Assembly (NCBI GenBank): GCA_025201805.1
Contig: MU619249.1
Span: 1-64,000 of the forward strand
From: Parasitella parasitica
Lineage: Eukaryota > Mucoromycota > Mucoromycetes > Mucorales > Mucoraceae
DNA: 64,000 nt
Reading direction: 5' to 3'
Shown here in pieces: positions 10,012-21,867 of the stretch. Each line of letters opens with the position of its first letter. Positions within the stretch are counted from its first letter, which is position 1. Under the pieces are notes generated by a model. The model worked only from the letters and a program-made list of their open reading frames with translations, had not been told where the DNA came from and did not search any database. The position numbers and the translations under genes are program-made.

Positions 10012-11463
10012 TGGCAAGTAGTCCTCCAGGGAGGATACCATCGGCCGGAATGGTGTAATTGGATGTTGATGTTGATGTTAGGGGCTGTTGAAGTTTCGGA
10101 GGTTGTTTGTTATGTCAAAAGTCTGATAAAATAAATCTGCCAAAGAATTACACTTTTATTCATAATACATCTCTCGATGTATTATATACGCATTCATCAC
10201 ACTAGGGTTATACTGTCTAACTGCATAATGTAAATCATGACTGCCCATGATTTACTGTAAGACCCTGGAGACTGATCTGAGATCCTGATGTGAAACCTTG
10301 CCATGTTATTGATATAACAGTTTCAACTGCTGCTGAGGGGGGCATCAAGAGTGTCCAAATCAAGAATAGATCCTGATGATAAGCTTTTTGATTTCAAGGA
10401 ATCCCGCAGGCTTGAAATCAACAATATTATCAGCAAAAGGGTTTACTCTGACCTGAATTAAGACAGTTTCCTTGATGAGCCTTGGCTAATAGGGCTGCCA
10501 GCATTGTCGCTGCAAAGCTTCGACGTTTTCTGCTGTCATTACTTCTTGAGCGGTCTGTTTCATGCAATTCAATGCGATAATGTACATTTAATGGGTTTTT
10601 TTTTCGATTAACTTTCATCACATTCAAAATTGAAAAAGTAATTTCAGTAATGGTTTTTGACACTTGTTTCAATTTCAAGTGAACATAATATAATCGCTAG
10701 ATTCAATTTTAAATGAATAATGTCCGCAAAATCAGTGTTTATGACCCTATTGATGTCCTTAATAAAATGGATAATAGTCATAAATCGGATATATTTATGG
10801 TCACCTTTCTGTCCCTAATATTATGGTATATGATTACACTAATATTAGGATTAGTTGTACGGAGTATGCGTTTCAACCACAATGGATGCAAAAAAAACAC
10901 AATCGAAATACTCTGTACATATAATTAGTTTATTTTTTGATTAGGACGTCTTTTTTCATTTAATCATTAGTAAATAGAAAAACAACAGCAATTACCTCAA
11001 TAGCAACATTAATTACTGAAGTACCACCGTATCATCAGTTCTGAAGTAACAACCAATATAGCAACATCAAAAGCAGTAGCATCAAAAGCCCAAGTGGCAG
11101 CAATATCTATCACTACAGCAGCTATGCATACGTTAAAAGTTGTTAATTTATCATGTAAATACGGTATCATACGTAAGGCTTGGTTTGGTGTAAATTAAGG
11201 GCTTATACCAAAAAACCAAATTCGTGTAAACTGTAGTTTACACTAGTTTACATTAATTTTTCCCATAGTGATTGTAACAAAATTTGATTACTTAGATTCA
11301 ATAAACCATGCAAAAGTATTTTTTACTACCTTGCATTTTTAATAAACCACTAAATAAAATAATGCTTTGCATATTTACTCACAATGAATGAAAAGCAGTC
11401 AGTTTGAGATAGCTTCACCAAGTACAATTTCGTGTCGACCACTTTTTATCGACAAAATCAAGT
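10012..11463. other. AT-rich intergenic DNA
   Basis: About 1.45 kb between the transposon cluster and the ASH2 gene. Short open frames occur at 10430-10678 (minus) and 10713-10928 (plus, with one hydrophobic stretch), but neither resembles a known protein. A run of imperfect AGCA/ATCA repeats lies at 11000-11120. The last few hundred bases presumably include the ASH2 promoter. I see no firm element. Confidence 0.4.
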
Positions 11464-13455
11464 ATGGATGGACTTGTATGGAACGAAACACATACTACTA
11501 ATTCATTACACCAGTATTGTTATTGCGAACAAGATAGAAGCCTTCTTGATAAAGTTGTTCAATGTCGAGGTGAGTATTAATATCTAAATTGAAATGACGA
11601 TTTTAAGTATCTGTTTGTATGTAGGGTGCAAAAATTGGTTTCATACAAAATGCACATCGATTAAGGATCCTCCAACTACATTATTTGTAGTAAATTACCA
11701 ATTTGAATGCCACAACTGTAATGAATTGAATGTAGAGATATTTGAAAGAACTGCTGCAGGTTGGAAAGAAGTTTGTACAGCTAGCTTAGCAAATTTAGCG
11801 TTGGAAGCTATTTTACTCGACATTGGAACATACAGCAAGGAATTGTTAGAGAGCAAGAATGAATTATTGATGGAAAAATGGCAACCAGAGAAGTACTATT
11901 TCAACAAGAAAGACCTGGTTACTTTTTTAGACAAGCATTGGGACAGTATATGCACAGAAAGGTCGAGAACTCCTACGTGGTAAGTATATTTTGTTGCATA
12001 AAATTCAATCGTATTTATATATAGGTAGGTGGGCTACTTTAGGAAGTTGTTTATACTCGTCGAAGGATATGTTTATCGCAAGAAATGAAAATGAAAGATC
12101 TGCAACGTCAGACTTCCGATTAGCAGACTCGAATTTATGGCACATCCGACCACACCCAGCATCATCATCATTAGCAGCAGAAGGGGAGCCATCATCAGCT
12201 CGAATGTCAAATAGACTCAATGAGATTTCACCAGAAGCAAATAGATTATTGACATCGAACACACCTTCACCCAGATCATCCTCACCAGTGCCATTAACAC
12301 CCAACACTGTGCCTGCTGTATTTCCTCAAGGAACATCAGCTAATACAGATCATCCATTTAATCGATTTGGATTTAAATATAGTCCTTGCGAATCTTCAAT
12401 CTTACCGTTGGTAGCTTATCAACAGTCTGAAAATAGTTTAGGTGGATGTACCATCAGCATTCCAGACAAAAGTTCATATGTGTCTGTTACTAAGGACGGC
12501 TTAACGGTAACAACAGATAAAGGGTTTCGCATGTGTAGAGCCAACGTAGGAGTGAAGGAAGGAAATTGGTTTTGGGAGGCTAAAATTCAAAATGCAGCAG
12601 GGCCAGCCAGCAATGGAGCTCATGTTCGTCTTGGTTTTGCCAGAAGAGAAGGTATTTGGATGCTTGTAGATTACATTGAACGCATAATAACCCTATATTT
12701 ATACGCGCAAAGCATGTCTTAACGCACCAGTTGGATATGATGCTTATGGATATGCCTATCGAGATAAAACTGGCGATAAAATGTTTTGCTCTCGGCCTGA
12801 AAAATACGGCGAGCCATTTCAATCCGGGGATGTAATTGGACTTTACATCTCTATTCCAGCTAAAAACAAGGCAAAATTCCAAAGCGCTCTAAGAAGACGT
12901 ATACCCATTGCTTATAAAGAACGTTTCTGGTTTGAAGAAAAGGACTATAGACCCAGTAAAGAAATGGAGGCTCTAGCTGATCCTTATAGAAAGGACAAAG
13001 ACAATGACTACGAATCCAAGAAGCTGGAGGGATCCTTTATAACAGTCTACAAGAATGGCGTAAATCAAGGAGTCATGTTTACAGATTTGATTGATTTCGA
13101 GGATTTCGGTCGTTTGCCAGAGACGATCTTAGCAAAGAGAGCCAAAAAGAAGAGAAAACAATCCAAAAAAGATCACGGTAGCAGCATGCCCAGAGATGAC
13201 TTTGATAGTGTTACGCAGCATTGGACTGACGACCCTCCAGTTGAAGACGATGGTACACTAGGCTATTATCCAGCTGTCAGCGTTTTCAAAGGGGGTGTTG
13301 TCAACTGCAATTTCGGACCCAATTTTCAGCATCCACCGATAGATCAGAAAGATTGGAAACCATTAAGTCAAAGATACAATGATTACATGGTAGAAGAATG
13401 TGTTTGGGACCTAGTTGACGAGGTTTCTAGATCATTTAAATACAAAAAAAATTGA
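11464..13455 (+). CDS. ASH2: ASH2/Bre2-like COMPASS subunit (PHD + SPRY)
   Basis: Four exons (11464-11569, 11625-11979, 12029-12651, 12713-13455) join in frame to give 608 residues. The N-terminus carries an ASH2-type atypical PHD finger (QYCYCEQDR, then QCRGCKNWFHTKC and ECHNCN), followed by the winged-helix region (RTAAGWKEVCTASLANLALE). After a Ser/Pro-rich linker comes a SPRY domain with KDGLTVTTDKGFRMCRANVG, then APVGYDAYGYAYRDK and YGEPFQSGDVIGLYIS. ASH2 works with WDR5, RbBP5 and DPY30 homologues to activate Set1-type H3K4 methyltransferase in the nucleus. Domain order and length match animal and fission-yeast ASH2 better than the PHD-less yeast Bre2. The start ATG opens the frame just before the PHD finger. 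Confidence 0.93.
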
Positions 13456-13618
13456 TAAATAAAACAGATATGGGCGTTGACAACTACATGTTTTTAGATG
13501 GCATCAACTGATAATCTCTCATCGTTGGAACCCAGCCATCAAATTTTTTCTTTTCATTGTTTTGACAAAATTTTTTTCTTCTTCTTTCCTCTTTTCACCT
13601 TTATTTTGACGAAAAAAC

Positions 13619-15491
13619 ATGTCTGAACAAGCAGATCAAAAGAACCTTCAAAAGGACCCTGTCACTGGAGAAATGATCTCCAAAACGTATGTGTAATAAT
13701 TTGTTTTAGCTTTCGGCACAAAGGACTGACAGAAATGTTGTTCCTGTATGTTACTAGTGAGCTCAAGAGACGCCAAAAAACCCGTGAAAAGGAAGCCCAA
13801 AAGGCAGCTAAGAGTGCTGCTACTCCTGCAAAGGAAGTCAAGGCAAAGAGTGTAGAGGAATGCGAGGACGACTTGAATCCCAACGTGAGTATGAATGTCA
13901 TAATGGATATTGCGAAAACACGCCATGAGCAGGGGGGTCATTTGACATTGACATTTATTATTTTGATGGCTAGCAATACTTTGAATTGCGCTCCAAGACT
14001 ATCAACAAGCTTCGCGAAAACCTTAATCCTAACCCTTACCCTCACAAGTTCTCTGTTGATTTGAGTCTTCCCGACTTTATTAAAAAATTTAACGAAATTG
14101 AAGACGGTAAGCGTCTCGATGATCAAGTTATCTCTGTTGCTGGCCGCATTCAAAACAAACGTGCCTCTGGTGCCAAATTGAGATTCTACGATTTGCATGG
14201 CGAGGGTCTCAAAATTCAAATCATGGCTGCTGTTCAAGACAACGAAGGCGACGATTACGCTGAAATCCACGACCTTTTAAGACGTGGTGATATTGTTGGT
14301 GTTACTGGTGTTCCTGGCAAGACTAAGCGTGGCGAGCTTTCCATTTTCCCCAAAAAGGTCACTCTCTTGTCTCCTTGTCTCCGTATGTTGCCCAAATCCA
14401 ACTATGGCTTCAAGGATCAGGAACTTAGATATCGCCAGCGTTATCTCGACTTGATTATGAACAACTCTGTCCGTGACAATTTCATAATCCGTTCTAAGAT
14501 TATCACCTATGTTCGCTCTTTCCTCGACAATCTCAATTTCCTTGAGGTCGAAACTCCCATGATGAACACAATCGCTGGAGGCGCCACTGCTAAGCCGTTC
14601 AAAACTCATCATAACGATCTAAAGCTAGATATGTTTATGCGTATCGCCCCCGAGTTATACTTGAAAATGTTGGTTGTGGGTGGTCTTGATCGTGTTTATG
14701 AAATTGGCCGTCAATTCCGTAACGAAGGTATCGATATGACCCATAATCCTGAATTCACTACCTGCGAGTTCTATCAGGCTTATGCTGATATGTATGATCT
14801 AATGGAGATGACCGAAGAACTCATTTCTGGTATGGTTATGAAAATCCTTGGCAAGTATGAGATTGATTACCATCCTAAAGGACCTAATGGCCCTACCATG
14901 AAACTTGACTTCACTCCTCCTTTCAAGCGTATTAATATGATCGAAGCTCTGGAAGAAAAGTTGAATTGCAAGTTTCCTCCTGGTGATCAACTTCACACAG
15001 CAGAAACTAACAAATTTTTGTCTGATCTCCTCAACAAAAATGATGTTGATTGTCCTGAACCTCGTACTAACGCTCGTATGCTGGACAAACTTGTTGGTGA
15101 CTACCTCGAAGTCGAATGTATTTCTCCTGTCTTTATCACTGGTCATCCACAAATGATGTCTCCTTTGGCCAAGAAGGATCGCAAACAACCTGGACTCTGT
15201 GAACGCTTCGAGTTGTTTGTTGCTACCAAAGAAGTGTGTAACGCCTACACTGAGTTGAATGATCCTGTCGATCAGCGTGAACGTTTCTCTGAGCAAGCCA
15301 ACCAAAAGGCTGCTGGTGACGATGAAGCTCAAATGATTGATGAAAACTTCTGCCAATCTCTTGAATTCGGTCTTCCTCCCACTGGTGGTTGGGGAATGGG
15401 TATTGATCGTCTTACCATGTTCTTGACCAACTCTAGCAACATCAAGGAGGTTCTCTTGTTCCCTGCTATGAAGCCCGAAGAGAACAACTAG
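13619..15491 (+). CDS. KRS1: Cytosolic lysyl-tRNA synthetase (class II)
   Basis: Three exons (13619-13686, 13758-13884, 13974-15491) give 570 residues. A basic N-terminal extension ([18 protein letters not shown]) typical of eukaryotic LysRS precedes the OB-fold anticodon-binding domain ([20 protein letters not shown]). The class II core follows, with motif 2 ([20 protein letters not shown]) and motif 3 ([13 protein letters not shown]). It charges tRNA-Lys with lysine in the cytosol. No mitochondrial presequence is visible in this model. The ATG lies about 160 bp after the ASH2 stop. The third exon has few rare codons, fitting a highly expressed gene. Confidence 0.97.
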
Positions 15492-16121
15492 ATTTAAAGT
15501 TTTTGTTTCCACAGCCATCTTTTCCTTTCTTTTTTCAAAACTATTTCTCAAGAATTAGAGTAAATAAAACTATATATAGTACTGTATCTAATAGTAACTA
15601 CTACTGGCAATTTGATATATTATAGTTGGCCCTATAAGGCTTCATATCATCAATCGTCGAATGTGTCATTATCTAGCAATGTAAGAGAAAATATAGATCA
15701 GAATCGGTTGCGGCCAATTGAACCCGGTACAGATATCTTGACACTTATTGTTAGCAAACGATAATGTTTGTGTGCCTAAATTTTTGCCTCCATTTTATAT
15801 ATATGTTTAATTCTTCTTTCTATACCTTTTGAAATGTTCAAATTATTTTAATGGCGAGTAATAATTTTGTATTGAATAACGTTTTCTCAACAACGACGTC
15901 TTTTCCCTTCGATTGATCGTGAAAACAAGATATTATAACCTACTTTGAATAGGTAAAGCCTAGTTTAAGGTTTATTTATGTTTGCTATCTGTATACAAGT
16001 CTGAAGGAATCCCGGAAATTGAAAGTAGTATAGTACCATATAGCGAAGCTCTCTATAAATATCCGGGGGTGAAAAAGTTTTGTTTTTTTTCTCCCTTATT
16101 TTTGACATATACTATTAAGAC
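15492..16121. other. Intergenic, LysRS 3' to PPR 5'
   Basis: About 630 bp without a coding frame of note. Plausible polyadenylation signals (AATAAA near 15562) follow the LysRS stop. The remainder is AT-rich and should contain the promoter of the downstream PPR gene. No tRNA-like fold or repeat was convincing. Confidence 0.4.
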
Positions 16122-17258
16122 ATGTTCCTACGCAAGATCAAGCTGGCTTTTGCTAGAGGATCTCTTTCGAGAGAAAACATCCTAACAACAACTATTAACC
16201 ACCTGTCTTCTCTACCCAAACCTACAGCAGTGAGATTACTTCATGTGCAGTCTCATGTCACTATTCCTGACACCAAAGAAGCCGAAGCCATTGTACCCTT
16301 ACTACAACAGATTAAAACACAAGCACCCTCAGCCACGACATATAACACTGTTATGAAAACATTGGCTTTGGAAGGCAGGTCGCAGCAAGCACAGAAGCTG
16401 TACGACATTATCTTTCGAAATCACGATGTCAATGCTGATGTCGATACATATAGCCATTTGATGTTGGCCTACATGAATGACGGCAGATATGAAGAGGCCA
16501 TGGAAATCTACTACGAGTTGCGTGATCACGATCAGAATCCCATAAAACAATTGCGATTAAAGCCAGACACGTATGCATCCATGTTGCAAGCTTTGACAGA
16601 CCCCACTAAAATGCAAGAAAACCACGCCCAGTTTGATGACAGTACAGAGCCAATGTACGAGTATTCAGTACAAGATGTGGGCACAGCTCTTTATCCTAAC
16701 ATTGATGGCGATTCACAGCCTGCATTATTGACAGCATTGGCCTTATTCAACGATATGCGACATTTAGAAATTCAGCCTACACCTGACATGTATACTAACC
16801 TACTAAAAGCGTGTGCCGATCAAAAGGACGGATTTGTGCTAGAAAAATTACACAAGCTGATAAGGATGGACCTTAATTTTGACCCTAGTATTCAGGTCTT
16901 TAACCAGCTGATGAGAGCGTATCATGCTGTGGGTGATCCAGCTCCAGCGCTGGAGATTTGGGAGGTGGCCGAGTCCTCAAATATGGTAGATTGTGAGTCT
17001 GTGTCGACTGCGTTGGAGATATGCCTACAGTATGGATATTTTAGTAGAGCAGATGCTATTTGGAGCTCACTGGGGGGGCACAAGGATATTGAAGTTACAG
17101 TGGGTAACTTTAACGTTTACTTACAAAGCTTGCTAAATAGCAGTGCTGCTGATAAGGCAGAGAAAATGGTCCAAGAGGGTTTATGCTCAGGGCACGCCGA
17201 TGAAACTAGCGTAAATATTTTGAAAATGTATACAAATGCTAATGGTAATAATAAATAA
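16122..17258 (+). CDS. Pentatricopeptide-repeat protein, probably mitochondrial
   Basis: An intronless frame of 378 residues. The N-terminus is Arg/Lys/Ser-rich with almost no acidic residues (MFLRKIKLAFARGSLSREN), consistent with a mitochondrial targeting sequence. Several PPR helices follow: TYNTVMKTLALEGRSQQAQK, TYSHLMLAYMNDGRYEEAME, then MYTNLLKACADQK and VFNQLMRAYHAVGDPAPALE. PPR proteins bind organellar RNA one base per repeat and act in processing, stability or translation of mitochondrial transcripts. The specific target cannot be read from this sequence. It is a single exon, unlike most neighbours. Confidence 0.85.
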   Translation: MFLRKIKLAFARGSLSRENILTTTINHLSSLPKPTAVRLLHVQSHVTIPDTKEAEAIVPLLQQIKTQAPSATTYNTVMKTLALEGRSQQAQKLYDIIFRNHDVNADVDTYSHLMLAYMNDGRYEEAMEIYYELRDHDQNPIKQLRLKPDTYASMLQALTDPTKMQENHAQFDDSTEPMYEYSVQDVGTALYPNIDGDSQPALLTALALFNDMRHLEIQPTPDMYTNLLKACADQKDGFVLEKLHKLIRMDLNFDPSIQVFNQLMRAYHAVGDPAPALEIWEVAESSNMVDCESVSTALEICLQYGYFSRADAIWSSLGGHKDIEVTVGNFNVYLQSLLNSSAADKAEKMVQEGLCSGHADETSVNILKMYTNANGNNK

Positions 17259-17696
17259 CAACATCATGAAGCCATTTTTGTATTTCTATATCCAGCGTCT
17301 TCTTGAGAATGCTCCTTTTTTTTTCTTGTTGCTTGTGCATGAACATCCATGCGACGACTTTACAGCAGATTTTGAAGTTATACTACATCGATTCATAGCG
17401 ATTTACATGTAGAATAGCTGCTGGGAACGCGTATGCTGTTTTGTCATAGTGTAGGTATACGTGTATATAAGCTTCCTTATCAATGGGACAGGAACAGTAG
17501 AATATATGCATCGTCTATTTTTCAAAACGACTTATCCCTAGCTGGTCTGTTTAGGCCCCTTATTTTTTGTTTTATCTCCTTTTCTTTACAAGTCGGTTTT
17601 TTTTCCTTGACCTCACTTTGCCCTGTTGGTCTTTCTCCTAAAAAACCTTTCTTCTTTTTTTCATTTTATTCATTTCTCTCTCTCTTTGATTGATAT

Positions 17697-17743
<47 letters not shown>

Positions 17744-17799
17744 CAATATCAAATTCTATATATATAAATATATATAAAAAGTATACTATTTAATACAAA
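17259..17799. promoter_or_regulatory. Septin upstream region with 45-nt poly(T) and TATA-like tract
   Basis: The 540 bp between the PPR stop and the septin ATG are pyrimidine-rich from about 17580. They contain an uninterrupted run of 45 T (17699-17743). A TATATATAAATATATATAAA-type stretch follows at 17757-17779, 20-40 bp before the ATG. A poly(dT) tract next to a TATA-like sequence suits a nucleosome-depleted core promoter. This is an inference from composition. Homopolymer length may also be imprecise in the assembly. Confidence 0.45.
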
Positions 17800-19738
17800 A
17801 TGGCACACGTATGTATCAGAGACAAAGTAGAGTACTGGAGAATTAAAGCGTCGCTTTGTAGAGACTTGGAGGACGTAGAAAAAACGTAAAAAAAGGATTT
17901 CAGTTTACATTGATGGTTGTAGGCAAGTGAGCGACAGCGAGGAAGCTGATTTGGCTGTGTGCTGATAATGAAATTGAATAGGTGCATCTGGTACTGGCCG
18001 CACTACATTTGTGAATACACTCTGTGATTCCAATGTGCTGTCCAAAAAGATCTGCGACAATCCTGAGGAAGCACACAACGAAGAGGGAATCACTATCAAG
18101 CCTGTATCTGTTGGTAAGTGTGCCTACACCTCATGAATACCGTTGTACTCATCCATGAATTCACATTATAGAATTGGACGAAGATGGTGTTAGGTAAAGT
18201 ATTGGGAATTGGGCTGATATTTATAAAATAAATCAAGGGGAGTCCCTTTTTTGCAGCATCTGCTGCCTGCTCTCCCTTGCTTTTTATTTTAGTATAATAG
18301 ACAACTTATTTCTCGTTGCTAACCTATTTCATAATCCCTTGAATTTTATTTGTTTATGCGTATTATAGAATCTCCTTAACCATTGTTGATACGCCTGGAT
18401 TTGGCGATAACATTGATAATGAGAAATGGTATGCCCGTATTGAATGCTTTCGCTGGTTTACAAACTAACCTTGTCTTCAAGCTTCCAAGAGATCGTTGGT
18501 TATTTGGAAACACAATACGACGACATTTTAGCTGAAGAATCCAGAATCAAACGTAATCCTCGTTTCCGTGATAACCGTGTCCATGCTCTCTTATATTTTA
18601 TCTCACCCACTGGCCATGCGTAAAGTATCTTCATGTACAAATTACTATGTTTACTGACCAAATTCCTCAAAAAAGTCTCCGTGAAATCGATATTGAATTA
18701 ATGCGTCGCCTGAGTCCTCGTGTCAATGTCATTCCTGTCGTTGGTCGTGCTGATTCTCTCACTCCACAGGAACTGAAGGATTTCAAGAGAAGAGTAAGCA
18801 CCATCTGAATTTCTTTATTCTTTGCTTCCTAACCGTTCAAATGTTAGATTATGGAAGATATTGAGCACTATAACATTCGTATTTACAATTTCCCCTACGA
18901 TGTTGAAGAAGACGACGAAGATACTATCGAAGAAAATAGTGAGCTGAGAGTAAGTTAACGCAGAGTGTTTGTCTGTGTGTTGCTACATGCAACTCACCTC
19001 TATCTAGGCTCTCTTACCCTTTTCCATCATCGGTAGCGATGAAGAGATCACTGTAAACGGTCGTGCTGTTCGTGGAAGACAATACCCTTGGGGTGCTGTT
19101 GAAGGTAACTATCATCTGTGCATAATTCTGATTATCCCAGCTGATCGTAATGTGTGAGCAGTGGACAATCCCCAACATTCTGATTTTGCACGCTTAAGGT
19201 CTGCTCTTTTGAGGTGAGTATTTTACCATCAGCCATGGTCGACATGTATCTAACGCACACTACTCAGCTCTCATTTACAAGACCTCAAAGAAATTACCCA
19301 TGATATCCTGTATGAGAACTATCGTACTGAGAAACTCAGTCGTACCGTCAACGGTGGAGATCAGGAGTAAGTTGTACATGAGTACCTCCCCATCATCCCC
19401 CTCCGCACCTCCCCTTCAGAAAGGGTCCCTTTCCCCTTATATTTATATAAACTAATACCTATCTGTTTACTTTAGCGATGCTTCCTTGAATGCAGATGAT
19501 ATGGCAGGTCAAAGTGTCCGCTTGAAGGAAGAACACTTGAGAAAGGAAGAAGAGAAGGTAATGTTTACATGCCCGTTTCTCGATGAGATAATACTAACCT
19601 TTAAAAAACCAGCTCCGTGAGATTGAGTTGAAAGTTCAGCGTGAAATCCAAGAAAAGAGAGCTGAACTCATGAACAAAGAAGAAGCCTTACGTAGTTTGG
19701 AAGCAAGACTTTCGCAAGCACAGTTAACAGATGCTTAA
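17800..19738 (+). CDS. Septin GTPase (Cdc11-like)
   Basis: Thirteen exons join in frame to 365 residues: 17800-17808, 17862-17922, 17982-18113, 18172-18193, 18369-18428, 18482-18619, 18676-18793, 18848-18949, 19008-19104, 19162-19213, 19268-19366, 19476-19557 and 19613-19738. A short basic leader ([10 protein letters not shown]) is the phosphoinositide-binding polybasic region. The P-loop reads GASGTGRTT (residue 24 on), followed by DTPGFGD (G3), GRAD (G4), the septin-unique element and a C-terminal coiled coil (about 300-360). Arg in place of Lys in the P-loop resembles Cdc11-class septins, but the subclass is not certain. Septins polymerise at the cortex for septation and hyphal morphogenesis. 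The first exon is only 9 nt, and the second intron is GC-AG. Confidence 0.93.
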
Positions 19739-20166
19739 TAACAATTTCATAATTTTTTCTTTACATTAATAAAACCCTTCTTTTCACACCACACCAAGAG
19801 CATTTTTTTTTATTTTTTATTTTTTATTTTTTTCATTATGTAGCTATTCGCTCTTATTGCGATGTACACTACACCTAATATTCAACAAACTGTTGCAATT
19901 AATCGAGTAAAGTTTTGTAGGCAGATTTATAACTGATTATATCAAGTGGGCCGCCATCTTTTTCATAACGAGTATAACCACCCGGATTTCTCTTGCACAA
20001 AAAACATGACTGATTTCCTTCGGTGTCATTGCTTTTTTGTAAAGCAACAGATGCATAAAAAAAGGTACTTGCAAACTCCTCTATTTTATCTCTTTCCTTT
20101 TTTTCTCTTTCTTTCCATTGTTTGCCACTATTCACAAACCTTTTATCCTTTCAAGACATACTCTAA
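19739..20166. other. Intergenic, septin 3' to Rab6 5'
   Basis: About 430 bp. AATAAA-like signals sit near 19768, followed by a T/AT-rich stretch (19805-19835). The right part is presumably the Rab6 promoter and has a CT-rich tract (20080-20125) before the ATG. A minus-strand open stretch here has no recognisable similarity. Confidence 0.4.
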
Positions 20167-21182
<1,016 letters not shown>

Positions 21183-21280
21183 TGACTTGTTCGCAAAAAA
21201 ACTGGCTTTCAATTAATAAACCCAACATCATTCCTTTTGAGTTTTGCTTTCTTTCCTTGCTTCGTTTTTGTTGTGTGAGA

Positions 21281-21718
21281 ATGGTTCAGGTTGAACAGAT
21301 AACCGAGGACACCATCACAGGCGTGACGTTAGAGCAACTTTTACATGTAACAAGACAACTTTCAAACTCTGTCACAGCAGATTCCATCACTAAGGCTATC
21401 TCATCCCATCAAAATCATGTGCTAGTGGCAATTGATAAGGGTATAATTGTAGGGACAACTACAATGTCATATTTGTATTGTGTAACTGGTGTTCGGGTGC
21501 ATATTGAAGACGTAGTCGTGGATTCGGTTCACAGGGATAAAGGTATAGCGCAGGCTTTAATTAATGAGGCTATCCAGCGTGCGAAAAACTTGCCAGCCAA
21601 AACGATAGATCTCACCAGTCGACCAGAGCGACAAGCAGCCAATAAACTTTACACGAAACTGGGATTTGTACAGAGAGACACTAACGTGTATCGATTTGTT
21701 GCACCAATCACTGAATAA
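21281..21718 (+). CDS. GNAT-family N-acetyltransferase
   Basis: A single-exon frame of 145 residues, about 100 bp after the Rab6 stop. It has the GNAT core: strand beta4 (VRVHIEDVVVDSVHRD), the acetyl-CoA pyrophosphate loop (RDKGIAQALINEAI, an R-x-x-G-x-A form of motif A), and the C-terminal motif B (AANKLYTKLGFVQRDTNVYRF). Length and single-domain build match small cytosolic GNATs that act on amines or amino sugars. It is somewhat like glucosamine-6-phosphate N-acetyltransferase in size, but substrate residues cannot be assigned. The start is the first ATG of the open frame. Confidence 0.85.
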   Translation: MVQVEQITEDTITGVTLEQLLHVTRQLSNSVTADSITKAISSHQNHVLVAIDKGIIVGTTTMSYLYCVTGVRVHIEDVVVDSVHRDKGIAQALINEAIQRAKNLPAKTIDLTSRPERQAANKLYTKLGFVQRDTNVYRFVAPITE

Positions 21719-21867
21719 ACTCTTTTTCCCCACACTTTTTTTTTAAGATAAAGGAAGGGAATCTTTCCGTTATTTCCATTGTGTATAAATATCATTTGCA
21801 GAGTAATTGTAGTTTGACATATTTTTTTCACCCTTTATATTTTGCAAAAAAAACAAAACAAAAACAA

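Noticed and set aside
10713-10928. 71-codon open frame with hydrophobic stretch
   Set aside because: No similarity, AT-driven composition and no supporting context.
14799-15551. 250-codon open frame antisense to lysyl-tRNA synthetase
   Set aside because: It is the shadow of a strongly conserved gene on the other strand and has no family features of its own.
15690-15740. Minus-strand GGTTCAATTGG resembling a tRNA T-arm
   Set aside because: Flanking sequence does not pair into a cloverleaf.
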